Source: Chryseobacterium gambrini (lineage in GTDB: Bacteria > Bacteroidota > Bacteroidia > Flavobacteriales > Weeksellaceae). Taken from it: 64,000 nt of DNA. Each line of letters starts with the position of its first letter. Positions within the stretch are counted from its first letter, which is position 1. The stretch spans positions 1-64,000 of the forward strand of contig NZ_FTOV01000010.1 of assembly GCF_900156825.1 (NCBI RefSeq), written 5' to 3'. Positions 9,951 through 18,431 of the stretch are shown one piece after another. Below the pieces are notes generated by a model. That model was given only the letters and a program-made list of their open reading frames with translations, was not told the origin of the DNA and made no database searches. The position numbers and the translations under genes were made by a program.

Positions 9951-10693
9951 AATTATTTTTTTTCGAGTTAACATTATCCTGATACTAATTTTTCTTCGAT
10001 GAAAAGATCAGTACTCCTGAGAAACAATAAATAAAAAATGAATTTTTCATATCTGATGATTATTTAGATATTAACTAATAATCAACAGGTATGCTTTGTT
10101 GTTTAAAGTGTTGATTTTAAATTATTTACGTATTATGTCTTGTTTTAAAAATTCCAAAATATAGAATTTTTTACATTTTTTGGATTTTTTTGCTATTAAT
10201 GAAAAATAGTAAGATAGAAGTAATTTCGAAGTAAAAACAACACAATAATATTCAATAAGAATGGGCTTTATTCCATTTTAACAATTAAGAAAGCAATTGG
10301 CTTTAGCCAAAACTCATATTAAATTTCGGTTAAACTCAATTTTGATTTGAAATATTACCATTGAACTGAAACCTAACGCAATCAATGAAATGTAATGGTT
10401 TGATTATAAGTTAATTTTATTAAATAAGACCCAAGTTAAAACAAGAACTTTTGAGGTACTATTTGAAAATTACAGAAAAATGAATAGAAATTCTTGTTTT
10501 CAGACAAATCTACTGATGTAGAAAAGAATATATAAAAACTACTTTAAAATTAAATAAAAGATAAAAGGGAAGAGGTAATGATTAAAAATCTTCGAATGAT
10601 GCTGGAAACTGGCTTGAAAAAATACCTGAAAGCATTCTAACGTTAATAACCCACTAAAAATTAATGGGTCTCAAAATATTGAAAAAAAATGGT
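9951..10693. other. Gene-free AT-rich intergenic region
   Basis: About 740 bp of AT-rich DNA with no convincing ORF, repeat or RNA on either strand. A weak ACCCA/TGGGT hairpin lies near 10650-10671. The promoter of the fibre-like gene should lie at the left side. Confidence 0.5.
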
Positions 10694-11302
10694 TTATGCC
10701 TTTTTCTCCCAGAACTCGTTAATAATTAACTTAATATTTTTAAATGTACTCGGGGAAACTTCGCTTTCAATTTGTGCAGTATTTTTCCATGCAACTTCCG
10801 TAATTCCCTCTTCAATCTGAGGTTTTGAAGTATCTTCTCCGTTGAAATTCATTTCAAACCAATGTGTACATTTCAAAACTTTATCACCGTTTCTTTCGAC
10901 ATAAATATGATAGGTCGTGTTGATAAACTGTACCAGTTCCACATGGGCAAGTCCGGTTTCCTCTTCAATTTCGCGTACTGCAGACTCTTCACGCGATTCT
11001 CCTTTTTCCATTTTGCCTTTCGGAAGATCCCATTTTCCCAGTCTTTTAATGAAAAGAATTTCACCTTCAGGATTATTTACAATTCCTCCCGCTGCTTCGA
11101 TAATTCTGAAAAGCTTTTGAAATTCTGCCCATATTTCATCGATATTCTCGCCGAAAACATTCAATTCTTTCACCGATGTATTTTCCAGAAGATCCAACGC
11201 GATTTCCAGGCTTGTGACGTTTTCGTATCCAAGCGTTTTTTCTAAGTTTTCAGATTGCTTAGACAACAATAATTTTTTTTCGTTCACAAAAACTTTATAC
11301 AT
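10694..11302 (-). CDS. Nudix hydrolase
   Basis: Nudix enzymes cleave nucleoside diphosphates linked to other groups; the substrate here cannot be told. The 202-residue product has a ~65-residue N-terminal extension without a known motif. The Nudix fold follows: IVNNPEGEILFIKRLGKWDLPKG, then the Nudix box G-x5-E-x7-REVEEET-type signature (GKMEKGESREESAVREIEEE). The catalytic glutamates are intact. It is divergent from the SRPBCC gene 40 bp away. This Nudix-SRPBCC neighbourhood is common in Flavobacteriia, often beside pyrE, which is not present here. Confidence 0.88.
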   Translation of the reverse strand: MYKVFVNEKKLLLSKQSENLEKTLGYENVTSLEIALDLLENTSVKELNVFGENIDEIWAEFQKLFRIIEAAGGIVNNPEGEILFIKRLGKWDLPKGKMEKGESREESAVREIEEETGLAHVELVQFINTTYHIYVERNGDKVLKCTHWFEMNFNGEDTSKPQIEEGITEVAWKNTAQIESEVSPSTFKNIKLIINEFWEKKA

Positions 11303-11342
11303 ATATTTGTAAGAATTAAGAATTTAAATACAAAAATAAAAA

Positions 11343-11732
11343 ATGAATTTAGAAGGACGAAAGATTATTGTTAATAAATCATCTAAAGACTTGGTAGAAA
11401 TCCTGAAATCGCCAGAAAATTACAAAGATTTCATGCCGGATGGTCTTCAGAAATTTGAAACGAGAGAAGATGGATTTAAATTCGGATTGCAGGGAATGCC
11501 GGAAATTGCTCTGAAAATTGATGAAGTAACAGATGAGAAAGCAGTGTTGAAGTCTGCAAGTTCAAGCTTAGATTTTTCTTTAACAGCGGCTTTGAGTCCT
11601 CTTAACGAAAACCAGACCGAAGTTCAGATGCTGTTTGAAGGAAAATTCAACCCGTTTATCAAAATGATGGTGGAAAAACCTCTTCAGAATTTCATTAATA
11701 CACTTACCGATAAAATCGAAGTTTACAAATAA
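11343..11732 (+). CDS. SRPBCC-fold protein
   Basis: A 129-residue cytosolic protein with the START/SRPBCC-like pattern. It has an N-terminal beta strand (MNLEGRKIIVNKS), a helix with SKDLVEILKSPENYKDFMPD, a run of strands (DGFKFGLQGMPEIALKIDEV), and a long C-terminal helix (KMMVEKPLQNFINTLTDKIE). Such folds bind small hydrophobic ligands; no ligand can be inferred. It shares a short divergent promoter region with the Nudix gene. Confidence 0.75.
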   Translation: MNLEGRKIIVNKSSKDLVEILKSPENYKDFMPDGLQKFETREDGFKFGLQGMPEIALKIDEVTDEKAVLKSASSSLDFSLTAALSPLNENQTEVQMLFEGKFNPFIKMMVEKPLQNFINTLTDKIEVYK

Positions 11733-11735
11733 ACG

Positions 11736-11763
11736 AAAACCTTCAGCAATGAAGGTTTTTTTA
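11736..11763. terminator. Bidirectional terminator between SRPBCC gene and anmK
   Basis: AAAACCTTC and GAAGGTTTT arms with a 6-nt loop lie between convergent genes. A/T tracts on both sides suit termination in either direction. Confidence 0.8.
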
Positions 11764-11767
11764 TGCT

Positions 11768-12811
11768 TTAAACAATGATTCCCGAACTGTGGTCACGGGA
11801 ACTTCCCGTCGCAGAAGAAAGAACATTTACTTCATTGTTGTACCTTAAAACTCCCATGAATGCAAATATTAAAGCCTCTTTGAAATCAATAATCTCTTTT
11901 TCAGGAATAATAATTTCAGCATTGGTTTTGGCTTTTAACTTTTCAGTTAAATATTGATTATAAGTTCCGCCACCTGTAAAAAGGACTCGTTTGAGTTGGT
12001 AATTATTGAAAACTTTTGAAATCTGTTCTGCAGCGTGCTCTGTAAACGTTGCCATTACATCTGCATTCTCAATATTTTCAAAAAGCGGAAAGATATTTTT
12101 GTTACACCATTCAATTCCCAATGATTTTGGATGAGACTGGCTGTAAAAATCCAGCGAATTTAATTTAGACAGTAAGTCTTCATTAATTTTTCCTGTTCTC
12201 GCTAAATCACCGTTTTCATCGAAAATTTTATTGTATTTCTGAGCTAATTTATTCAGAATAATATTGACCGGAGCAATATCGAAGGCAATTCTTCTGTCAG
12301 GAATTCTCATGGAAATATTAGAAAAACCACCCAGATTAAGACAGGCATCGTATTCCGAAAACAATAATTCGTCGCCAATCGGGACAAGCGGAGCGCCGTT
12401 TCCGCCCATCAAAACATCCTGACTTCTGAAATCGTAAATTACAGGAACATTATTTTCTAAATTGATTGCTCTTCCGTCGCCGATCTGTAAAGTAAATTTT
12501 TTCTGAGGCTGATGAAAAACCGTGTGACCGTGAGAAGCAATCAGATCAACCGTTTTTATCTGATGCTTTTCGATAAAGTTTTTAACAGATTTTCCTAAAT
12601 AAAAACCATATTCCGAATTCAGTTCCAGCAGTTCTTCCGCAGAAAGATGGATCGAGTTTCTAAGCTTCTCTTCCCAGCTTTTAGAGTAGGGAAGGGTTTC
12701 TGCTTTCAGTGTTTGGAATGTCCATTGATCCTGTTTTTCAAATCTGGCAAAACAGATATCCAGTCCGTCTAAACTTGTTCCGGACATCAATCCGACCGCA
12801 TGAAAAACCAT
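11768..12811 (-). CDS. anmK: Anhydro-N-acetylmuramic acid kinase AnmK
   Basis: AnmK phosphorylates and opens 1,6-anhydro-MurNAc, returning cell-wall turnover products to metabolism. I place the start at the ATG at 12811 (347 residues), because the first conserved motif, GLMSGTSLDGLDICFARF, follows at once and the reading then does not overlap lptC. A longer in-frame extension to 12901 lies inside lptC. Other family marks are ASHGHTVFHQP, NLGGFSNIS, DIAPVNIILN and LFTGGGTYNQYL. It follows lptC by 4 bp on the same strand and is probably cotranscribed. Confidence 0.93.
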   Translation of the reverse strand: MVFHAVGLMSGTSLDGLDICFARFEKQDQWTFQTLKAETLPYSKSWEEKLRNSIHLSAEELLELNSEYGFYLGKSVKNFIEKHQIKTVDLIASHGHTVFHQPQKKFTLQIGDGRAINLENNVPVIYDFRSQDVLMGGNGAPLVPIGDELLFSEYDACLNLGGFSNISMRIPDRRIAFDIAPVNIILNKLAQKYNKIFDENGDLARTGKINEDLLSKLNSLDFYSQSHPKSLGIEWCNKNIFPLFENIENADVMATFTEHAAEQISKVFNNYQLKRVLFTGGGTYNQYLTEKLKAKTNAEIIIPEKEIIDFKEALIFAFMGVLRYNNEVNVLSSATGSSRDHSSGIIV

Positions 12812-12815
12812 TTGA

Positions 12816-13409
12816 TTATTTTTTGTTTTGAGATATTTCAGGCGCCGCAAAATCTCCTGAATTCTGGAAGAAAACATATTCGGAAAAATCATCTTTTGCA
12901 CGCATTCCGTGTGCGCCGATCAGCGTACTTCCGTCTTTTCGCGTTACATATACCGTGTCTTTGGTGTAGATGTTTTTCTTTACCTGATCCCAGTAAATAC
13001 TCTGCATGGCAAATTTATCGCCTTCATTGGTGGTAATTCTTACGTTTCCTTTCGCTTCGTAAAACTTTTTGTAATCGTAGAATTTAGCATATTTTGCTTT
13101 AATTGTTCCGGGAATTTTAGGCTTTTTCTTGTCAAAAAACTGAATGTCAATTCCCTTTCTTGCAACCGTATAAGGACTGTCGATCAGCTCATATTTTTCA
13201 ATGATCGGAGCTTTTGCCCTCATTGTCACAAACCCGGAATCTCTCTGGATGATGTTTGCATTATTAATAATCTGTGAAGGAAAATTTTTGCTTTGTTTGC
13301 CTTTATTTTTCGTAAGATCCTCTTCACAGGAAGTTATTACAAAAAATATAGCACAACTAAAAAGGTATGCTATATTTTTTTTATATGATATGTTTCTAAA
13401 AAACTTCAT
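12816..13409 (-). CDS. lptC: LPS export protein LptC (lipoprotein form)
   Basis: LptC is the periplasmic link that takes lipopolysaccharide from LptBFG to LptA. The 197-residue product (start at 13409) has an N-terminal membrane segment with a lipobox-like end (FFVITSCEED), as usual in Bacteroidota. The beta-jellyroll part contains GIDIQFFDKKKPKIPGTIKA, NVRITTNEGDKFAMQSIYWD and GMRAKDDFSEYVF. A longer in-frame start at 13460 would run into the preceding gene. It sits 1 bp from the end of the outer-membrane protein gene and just upstream of anmK, so the three look like one operon. Confidence 0.85.
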   Translation of the reverse strand: MKFFRNISYKKNIAYLFSCAIFFVITSCEEDLTKNKGKQSKNFPSQIINNANIIQRDSGFVTMRAKAPIIEKYELIDSPYTVARKGIDIQFFDKKKPKIPGTIKAKYAKFYDYKKFYEAKGNVRITTNEGDKFAMQSIYWDQVKKNIYTKDTVYVTRKDGSTLIGAHGMRAKDDFSEYVFFQNSGDFAAPEISQNKK

Positions 13410-13410
13410 T

Positions 13411-14694
13411 TTAGTTGTATAGAGTCTTTCTGAACCACTTATCCGCAAAATTGAAACCAACTCTCAGGTTCACAAAATTCTGGTTAATCAGATTATTTTT
13501 GGTAGTTCCTCTTTTTCCTACTTCAAGACCTAGTTCAAGACCGCTCATTCTCGTTATACTGCTGTTTTTGAACGGTAGAAGAACTCCTGCAGAAACTCCG
13601 ACCTTATTGATGTTCTGTCCTGCGATCTGAAGACTTCCTTTCTCATAAAACGCTCCGTATCTGTAAACGATTCTTGAAAAATAACTTCTGAAATTGTTAT
13701 AATTCGGCAAATACCAACCTCCGGCAGAAATTCTGTAAGAATCCTGAAGATCAAGCGTGTTTCCGAAATAATTAATGTTTTCCCCCTTTTTATAATCTCC
13801 CTGAAGAGAAAGGAACCATTTGTTTTCTTCTCCATAACCTACCCCTAAAGAAGCCTGTAAAGGTAAAAGGTTTTTAGATTTTGTATTTTTCTGGTCGATA
13901 ATGCTTTCGTTACTTTTTACAGTGGCACCGGCATCAGAATAAAAATACGTACTGTTCACATAATCGGTCGTCATATTACTCGTATTTCCGAAAGTAGTAG
14001 TAGCTCCGATCGTAAGTTTTCTGTCTGTACTTGTATTCAGTTTCTGGTAACTTGCTCCTAAAGTAAAGTTGAAATTGTGGATGCTGTTTCTCGTTTCGTA
14101 TCCGTTAATTAACTCCGCGTTGGAATAAGCCAGTTCATTCAGGTCATAAAGATTCCCGAAATAATAATTCGCTCTTGCTCCCACAGCAAGTTTATCGTTC
14201 ACTTTATATCCTAAAGCCATCTGTACCGTATTCAGTGTACCGCTTCCTTTAAATCTGTTGGCTCTGATATTACCTGCGGAAAGTGTATCTCTGTGGATAA
14301 TTTCATAGCTTTTTGAGCTGTACGGCTGATAAGAAATCCCCATCTTCAGCTTTGGAGACAGAGGAAAAGCAATTGAAATATTGGATAAATACGTAGAGTG
14401 CTTCGTAGACTTCGTATTATTATAGTTTGTTTTAAAGTAATTGTTTTCGTTGGTAGCTTCCAGCTTAATACTTGTAAGCTCGAAATTAGCATTGTTTGCA
14501 GGGTTTGCAAAATTGAAATTACTTGTAAAATCACTTATAAAAGCGGTAGATATACCTCCCATTGAGGTAGTTTCGATCGTATTATCATATTTTACATCTC
14601 CGATTCCGTAAGTTGCATATGGTGAATTACTCAGGTTCTGCGCGTTAAGGAAATATCCAACTGATATCAATGATAGTACAAAGATTTTTTTCAT
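13411..14694 (-). CDS. Outer-membrane beta-barrel protein (FadL/OmpP1-like)
   Basis: A 427-residue protein with a signal peptide (MKKIFVLSLISVGYFLNAQ). The mature start (NLSNSPYATYGIGDVKY, then GGISTAF and FANPANNANF) resembles the plug region of FadL-type barrels. The remainder is a regular series of amphipathic strands, ending in WFRKTLYN. The role is not known; a hydrophobic-compound channel is inferred from the FadL-like start. Its tight link to lptC suggests coordinated expression with envelope biogenesis. Confidence 0.75.
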   Translation of the reverse strand: MKKIFVLSLISVGYFLNAQNLSNSPYATYGIGDVKYDNTIETTSMGGISTAFISDFTSNFNFANPANNANFELTSIKLEATNENNYFKTNYNNTKSTKHSTYLSNISIAFPLSPKLKMGISYQPYSSKSYEIIHRDTLSAGNIRANRFKGSGTLNTVQMALGYKVNDKLAVGARANYYFGNLYDLNELAYSNAELINGYETRNSIHNFNFTLGASYQKLNTSTDRKLTIGATTTFGNTSNMTTDYVNSTYFYSDAGATVKSNESIIDQKNTKSKNLLPLQASLGVGYGEENKWFLSLQGDYKKGENINYFGNTLDLQDSYRISAGGWYLPNYNNFRSYFSRIVYRYGAFYEKGSLQIAGQNINKVGVSAGVLLPFKNSSITRMSGLELGLEVGKRGTTKNNLINQNFVNLRVGFNFADKWFRKTLYN

Positions 14695-14937
14695 TCTTTA
14701 TTTTTAAAACAATGCGCAAATATCTTAAATATTAATGAATTGTAAAAATTATAAGAGGTTAAAGTTTGTTAAGGGGGATGAATAGCTATAATTATGATGA
14801 ATTCTTAATTGTAAATTCGCTTTGGCTGTGAATTTTTATACATTATCTATATACTGCATGATAAAATTCACAATTCATTTGCAACGCTAAATTTACCTGC
14901 AAAGTGAAATTTCACACTCTGCGAATTACAAATTTCT

Positions 14938-14945
14938 TATCTTTG
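14938..14945 (+). promoter_or_regulatory. holB -7 box
   Basis: TATCTTTG is an exact TAnnTTTG box ending 4 nt before the holB ATG. If used, transcription would start at or just inside the start codon, giving a leaderless mRNA. Confidence 0.45.
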
Positions 14946-14949
14946 AATC

Positions 14950-16065
14950 ATGAATTGGGAGAACATTGCCGGACAGGAAAGTCTGAAAAAACTTCTTAGA
15001 GACAGTATTGCCAAAAACAGGGTAAGCCATGCCCAGCTTTTCGTCGGCAAAGAAGGGTACGGAACATTGCCGATGGCTTTGGCATATGCCAAAGAAATGC
15101 TTAGTAGCGAAAATCCGCACGCCGGAGCCAAAGTAGAGCATCTCAATCATCTCGATCTGCATTTCAGTTTTCCGGTTTTTACTGATAATAAAAACTCATT
15201 AAGCAAAAATAAATTTGATGAATTCAGGGACATGATTCTCAAATCTCCGTATGCAGGATATGATGAATGGACGGCTGTTTTAGAATCCGAAAACAAGCAG
15301 CTTTTTATTTCGGCAGATGAAATTGATGAACAGAACCAGAAATTTTCACTGAAAAGTTTTGAAGGCGGAACAAAAATTTTAATCGTCTGGAGAGCCGATA
15401 AAATGAACGTCGCTGCATCCAACAAATTCCTGAAATTTTTAGAAGAACCTCCTGCGAAAACAATCATTCTGCTTACTGCAGAATCTACCAACGAAATTTT
15501 ACCTACCATACTTTCGCGAACACAGATTGTAGAAGTGCCAAGAATAAACGATGAAGATCTGGAAATTTATCTGAAAAAAAACTATAATCTTTCAGAAGAC
15601 AAGACGGGGGAAATCATCCATCAGGCTCAGGGAGACCTTAATGAAGCCTTGAAACTTTTACAGTCCGGAAATAAAACCGATGAGTTCGAAAAACTCTTTG
15701 TACAGTGGGTTCGTGATGCATTTATGGTGAAAAAGAAACCTGAATTTCTGCGAAGCATCATTCTTTGGGCAAGAGAAATTGCAGGCTGGAACCGTGAAAA
15801 GCAGAAAAACTTTTTAAATTACTGTTCCGAGATTTTCAGACTCGCTTTGCTGCAGAACTATCAGTCGGAGAATTTAGTCTATAAAAAGATTGATGCCAAT
15901 GGTTTCAACTGGATGGGATTCTCAAAATTCATCAGCGGAGCCAATATTGAAAGCATTCTGGAAGAAATCAATACCGCCGATCTGCACTTAACCCGAAACG
16001 GAAATCCCAAAATTGTCTGGACGGATCTCGGGATAAAATTATCAAGATACATTCATAAAAGCTAA
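14950..16065 (+). CDS. holB: DNA polymerase III delta' subunit HolB
   Basis: Delta' is the stator of the clamp loader that places the sliding clamp on DNA. The 371-residue product has the expected start (WENIAGQESLKKLLRDS), a degenerate P-loop (VGKEGYGTLP), SFEGGTKILIVWRADKMN, KFLKFLEEPPAKTIILL and the sensor region LPTILSRTQ. The C-terminal collar domain fills the last ~150 residues. The four cysteines of the usual zinc module are absent: the stretch EMLSSENPHAGAKVEHLNHL has none. The gene stands alone and ends at a strong terminator. Confidence 0.9.
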   Translation: MNWENIAGQESLKKLLRDSIAKNRVSHAQLFVGKEGYGTLPMALAYAKEMLSSENPHAGAKVEHLNHLDLHFSFPVFTDNKNSLSKNKFDEFRDMILKSPYAGYDEWTAVLESENKQLFISADEIDEQNQKFSLKSFEGGTKILIVWRADKMNVAASNKFLKFLEEPPAKTIILLTAESTNEILPTILSRTQIVEVPRINDEDLEIYLKKNYNLSEDKTGEIIHQAQGDLNEALKLLQSGNKTDEFEKLFVQWVRDAFMVKKKPEFLRSIILWAREIAGWNREKQKNFLNYCSEIFRLALLQNYQSENLVYKKIDANGFNWMGFSKFISGANIESILEEINTADLHLTRNGNPKIVWTDLGIKLSRYIHKS

Positions 16066-16067
16066 AT

Positions 16068-16098
16068 AAAAAACTCCGAAATGAATTCGGAGTTTTTT
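16068..16098. terminator. Bidirectional terminator after holB
   Basis: ACTCCGAA and TTCGGAGT arms with A and T tracts on either side, between holB and the convergent small gene. Confidence 0.85.
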
Positions 16099-16102
16099 AT
16101 TG

Positions 16103-16327
16103 TTAAGCTGTTTTCTTTACTTTGGCAGCTTTTTTATCGGTAGTTTTAGAACTGTTTTCTGCTGTTTTGTGTTTAGCATCACAGTTTTTATGATCTCCAC
16201 AGGCTTTTTTATCTTTTGTGGAACATTCTTTCTTGTCTTTTCCTGCGCAGCATGCACCTTTCGGGGTTTCCTGTGCAAAGTTGAAAGTGAATAAAGTGAT
16301 GGCTAAAACAGAAATTATTTTTTTCAT
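16103..16327 (-). CDS. Small Cys/Lys-rich exported protein
   Basis: A 74-residue protein with a signal peptide (MKKIISVLAITLFTFNFAQ). The mature part is very basic and holds five cysteines in the pattern CC-x7-C-x7-C-x5-C (ACCAGKDKKECS, KKACGDHKNCD), followed by a Lys/Ala/Thr tail. Metal binding or disulfide bonding is possible; function is unknown. A clear signal peptide and a terminator shared with holB support a real gene. Confidence 0.65.
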   Translation of the reverse strand: MKKIISVLAITLFTFNFAQETPKGACCAGKDKKECSTKDKKACGDHKNCDAKHKTAENSSKTTDKKAAKVKKTA

Positions 16328-16417
16328 GATCTAAATTTTTAATTGAATCCAAATATAACAATTTTTCCATTCGGAGAACTTTAAGATTAAAAAAAAATTA
16401 AATTTCAATAAAAAATC

Positions 16418-16433
16418 AATCAATCGTTTGATT
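16418..16433. promoter_or_regulatory. Candidate TetR operator
   Basis: Perfect palindrome AATCAA-TCGT-TTGATT covering the -33 TTTG (16427-16430) of the efflux operon promoter. An extra TTGATT half-site lies at 16443-16448. The position fits autorepression by the regulator encoded next. Confidence 0.55.
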
Positions 16434-16457
16434 TATGAAAAATTGATTGTAGATTTG
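16427..16457 (+). promoter_or_regulatory. Promoter of the tetR-tolC-hlyD efflux operon
   Basis: TTTG at 16427-16430, a 19-nt spacer, and TAGATTTG at 16450-16457 form a full Bacteroidota -33/-7 promoter. The expected start point leaves a ~23-nt leader before the tetR ATG. Confidence 0.7.
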
Positions 16458-16486
16458 CACCTCGAAAAACAGATACAGAGTAAAAG

Positions 16487-17113
16487 ATGATTTCAAAAGA
16501 AGAGAATATATTATTTGCCGCAGAAAAGCTTTTCGCCGAGAAAGGCTTTGAGGGAACTTCCACAAGAGAAATTGCCAAAGCTGCAAATGTGAATATTTCT
16601 ATGATCTCTTATTATTTCGGTTCTAAAGAAAAACTGTACGAGAAACTGGTAGAATACAGAATGAGCGAAGGACAGTTTTTTTCCAAAGATATTATCGAAA
16701 GAACCGATATCAACGAATGGGAAAAAGTTGAAAAAATCGTAGATCAGTTTGCAGGAAAAGTAAGACACAACAAATGTTTCTACAGAATTATGCAGAGAGA
16801 GCAGCTTCATGCAGAAAACCCGCAGATCGTAGAATTTCTCAAAGAAACTAAAATGGGATTCATTTCCATGTATTCAAAAATTCTGGAAAGCGGTCTTCAG
16901 AAAGGAATTTTTACAAAAAATCCTCCCATCTATCTCCTTCATTCCACGGTGAGCGGAACTTTATTTTACGCTTCCAACGCAAAAGAAATGTATAAAGAAT
17001 TTCTTAACGACACCAATGAAGAGGAAGTTTTTGATGAAAAATATTACACAGAACTTAATAAACATATTAAATATCTACTAAAAGACCTTCTAGGTTATGA
17101 AGAAAATAAATAA
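16487..17113 (+). CDS. TetR/AcrR-family regulator of efflux operon
   Basis: A 208-residue repressor-type protein. The N-terminal helix-turn-helix is classic: FAEKGFEGTSTREIAKAANVNISMISYYFGSKEKLYEKLVEY, residues about 14-55. The all-helical ligand domain is variable. It is the first gene of the operon and overlaps tolC by 17 bp, so it very probably controls the efflux genes and itself. A palindrome in the promoter is the likely target. The inducer is unknown. Confidence 0.92.
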   Translation: MISKEENILFAAEKLFAEKGFEGTSTREIAKAANVNISMISYYFGSKEKLYEKLVEYRMSEGQFFSKDIIERTDINEWEKVEKIVDQFAGKVRHNKCFYRIMQREQLHAENPQIVEFLKETKMGFISMYSKILESGLQKGIFTKNPPIYLLHSTVSGTLFYASNAKEMYKEFLNDTNEEEVFDEKYYTELNKHIKYLLKDLLGYEENK

Positions 17114-18410
17114 TTCAGTCCTTGCGCTCGCTCTATTTGTAGGGATTGCAAACGCAAATGCTCAGGAGAAAAAGACCCTCACTCTTGATGATGCCGTGCA
17201 GTTGGGAATCCAGAACAGCAAAAATCTTAAAATTGATGCTGCAAAAATAGAAGAAGCTACAGCCAATCTTTTGGAAGCCAAAAACAGACAGCTTCCGGAG
17301 CTGAAAATTTCAGGAAGCTATATGTATCTTCCTTTAAAACCGAATATTGATATTAAACTTCCCGGAGTTTCAGGAGCAGGAGGTCCGGAAGTTCATCAGG
17401 TTGCCTACGGATCAGCGAATGTCAGCGTTCCGATTTACAGCGGAGGAAGAATAAAATACGGAATCGAATCTGCAAAATATTTAGTGGAAGCATCTAAATT
17501 AACCACTGAAAACGACAAAGTAGCCATTGCTTATAACGTGGCACAGGCTTACAATAATTTATTTAAAGCCAACCAGTCCATCAAAGTTTTAGAAGAAAAC
17601 CTTACCGCTTCCCAAAAAAGAGACGAAACGTTCCTTAAACTTGAAAACAACGGAGTAATTGCGAGAAATGACCGTTTAAAAGCAAGTTTGCAGACTTCAA
17701 ACATCGAACTTCAGTTGCTGGAAGCAAAAAACAACTACAATATTGCCAATATCAATATGGATTTATTGCTTGGACTTCCGGAAACCACAGAAATCGAAGT
17801 AGATCAAAACTACATTGAAGAAGGAAATGAAGTAAAACCGCTTGATTTCTATTTAAATGAAGCCAGAGAAAACCGAAAAGATCTTCAGGCTTTGGACAAA
17901 CAGAGACAGGCTGCAGCTTTGGGAACAAAATCCGCGAAAGCAGAAAATCTTCCTTCTATTGCTTTTACAGGAGGTTATGTGGCGGCAGATATTCCGAAGT
18001 TTTTAACGATTTATAATGCGGTAAATGTAGGCGTAGGAATTTCTTACAACTTATCGAATCTGTGGAAAGAAAACTCTTCACTGAAGCAGTCTCAGGCAAG
18101 AGAAATGCAGTTGGCAGCAACCAACGAGTTGTTAAACGACAACATCAAGTTGGATGTAAACAGAGAATATCAGAACACAGATTATTCTAAAAAGAGAATT
18201 GCCGTTTTCGAAAAATCTGCAGAACAGGCTAACGAAAATTACAGAATTACAAAAAATAAATATGATAACGGTTTGGCTACGATGACGGAACTTCTGGATG
18301 CAGATGCTGCACAGATTTCAGCGAACGTAGGAGTGATTAATGCGAAAGCAGATGCTGCTTTAGCCTACAGAAAACTATTACAGACCACCGGAACTTTAAC
18401 AAACAAATAA
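17097..18410 (+). CDS. TolC-family outer-membrane efflux channel
   Basis: The 437-residue product has a signal peptide (cleavage near NANAQ). It shows the two outer-membrane-efflux repeats of long coiled-coil helices typical of TolC/OprM: TLDDAVQLGIQNSKNLKIDAA, ANVSVPIYSGGRIKYGIESA, then YRITKNKYDNGLATMTELLDADAAQ. It would provide the outer-membrane exit duct for the HlyD/EmrB-type pump encoded downstream. It starts inside the end of tetR (translational coupling) and is followed 21 bp later by hlyD. Confidence 0.92.
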   Translation: MKKINNSVLALALFVGIANANAQEKKTLTLDDAVQLGIQNSKNLKIDAAKIEEATANLLEAKNRQLPELKISGSYMYLPLKPNIDIKLPGVSGAGGPEVHQVAYGSANVSVPIYSGGRIKYGIESAKYLVEASKLTTENDKVAIAYNVAQAYNNLFKANQSIKVLEENLTASQKRDETFLKLENNGVIARNDRLKASLQTSNIELQLLEAKNNYNIANINMDLLLGLPETTEIEVDQNYIEEGNEVKPLDFYLNEARENRKDLQALDKQRQAAALGTKSAKAENLPSIAFTGGYVAADIPKFLTIYNAVNVGVGISYNLSNLWKENSSLKQSQAREMQLAATNELLNDNIKLDVNREYQNTDYSKKRIAVFEKSAEQANENYRITKNKYDNGLATMTELLDADAAQISANVGVINAKADAALAYRKLLQTTGTLTNK

Positions 18411-18431
18411 AATTAAGAACTTATACCCACA

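Noticed and set aside
10862..11245. Plus-strand 127-codon ORF in the Nudix gene
   Set aside because: Antisense shadow of the intact Nudix frame; Phe/Cys-rich product typical of such shadows.
16511..16810. Minus-strand ORF in tetR
   Set aside because: Antisense to the helix-turn-helix coding region.
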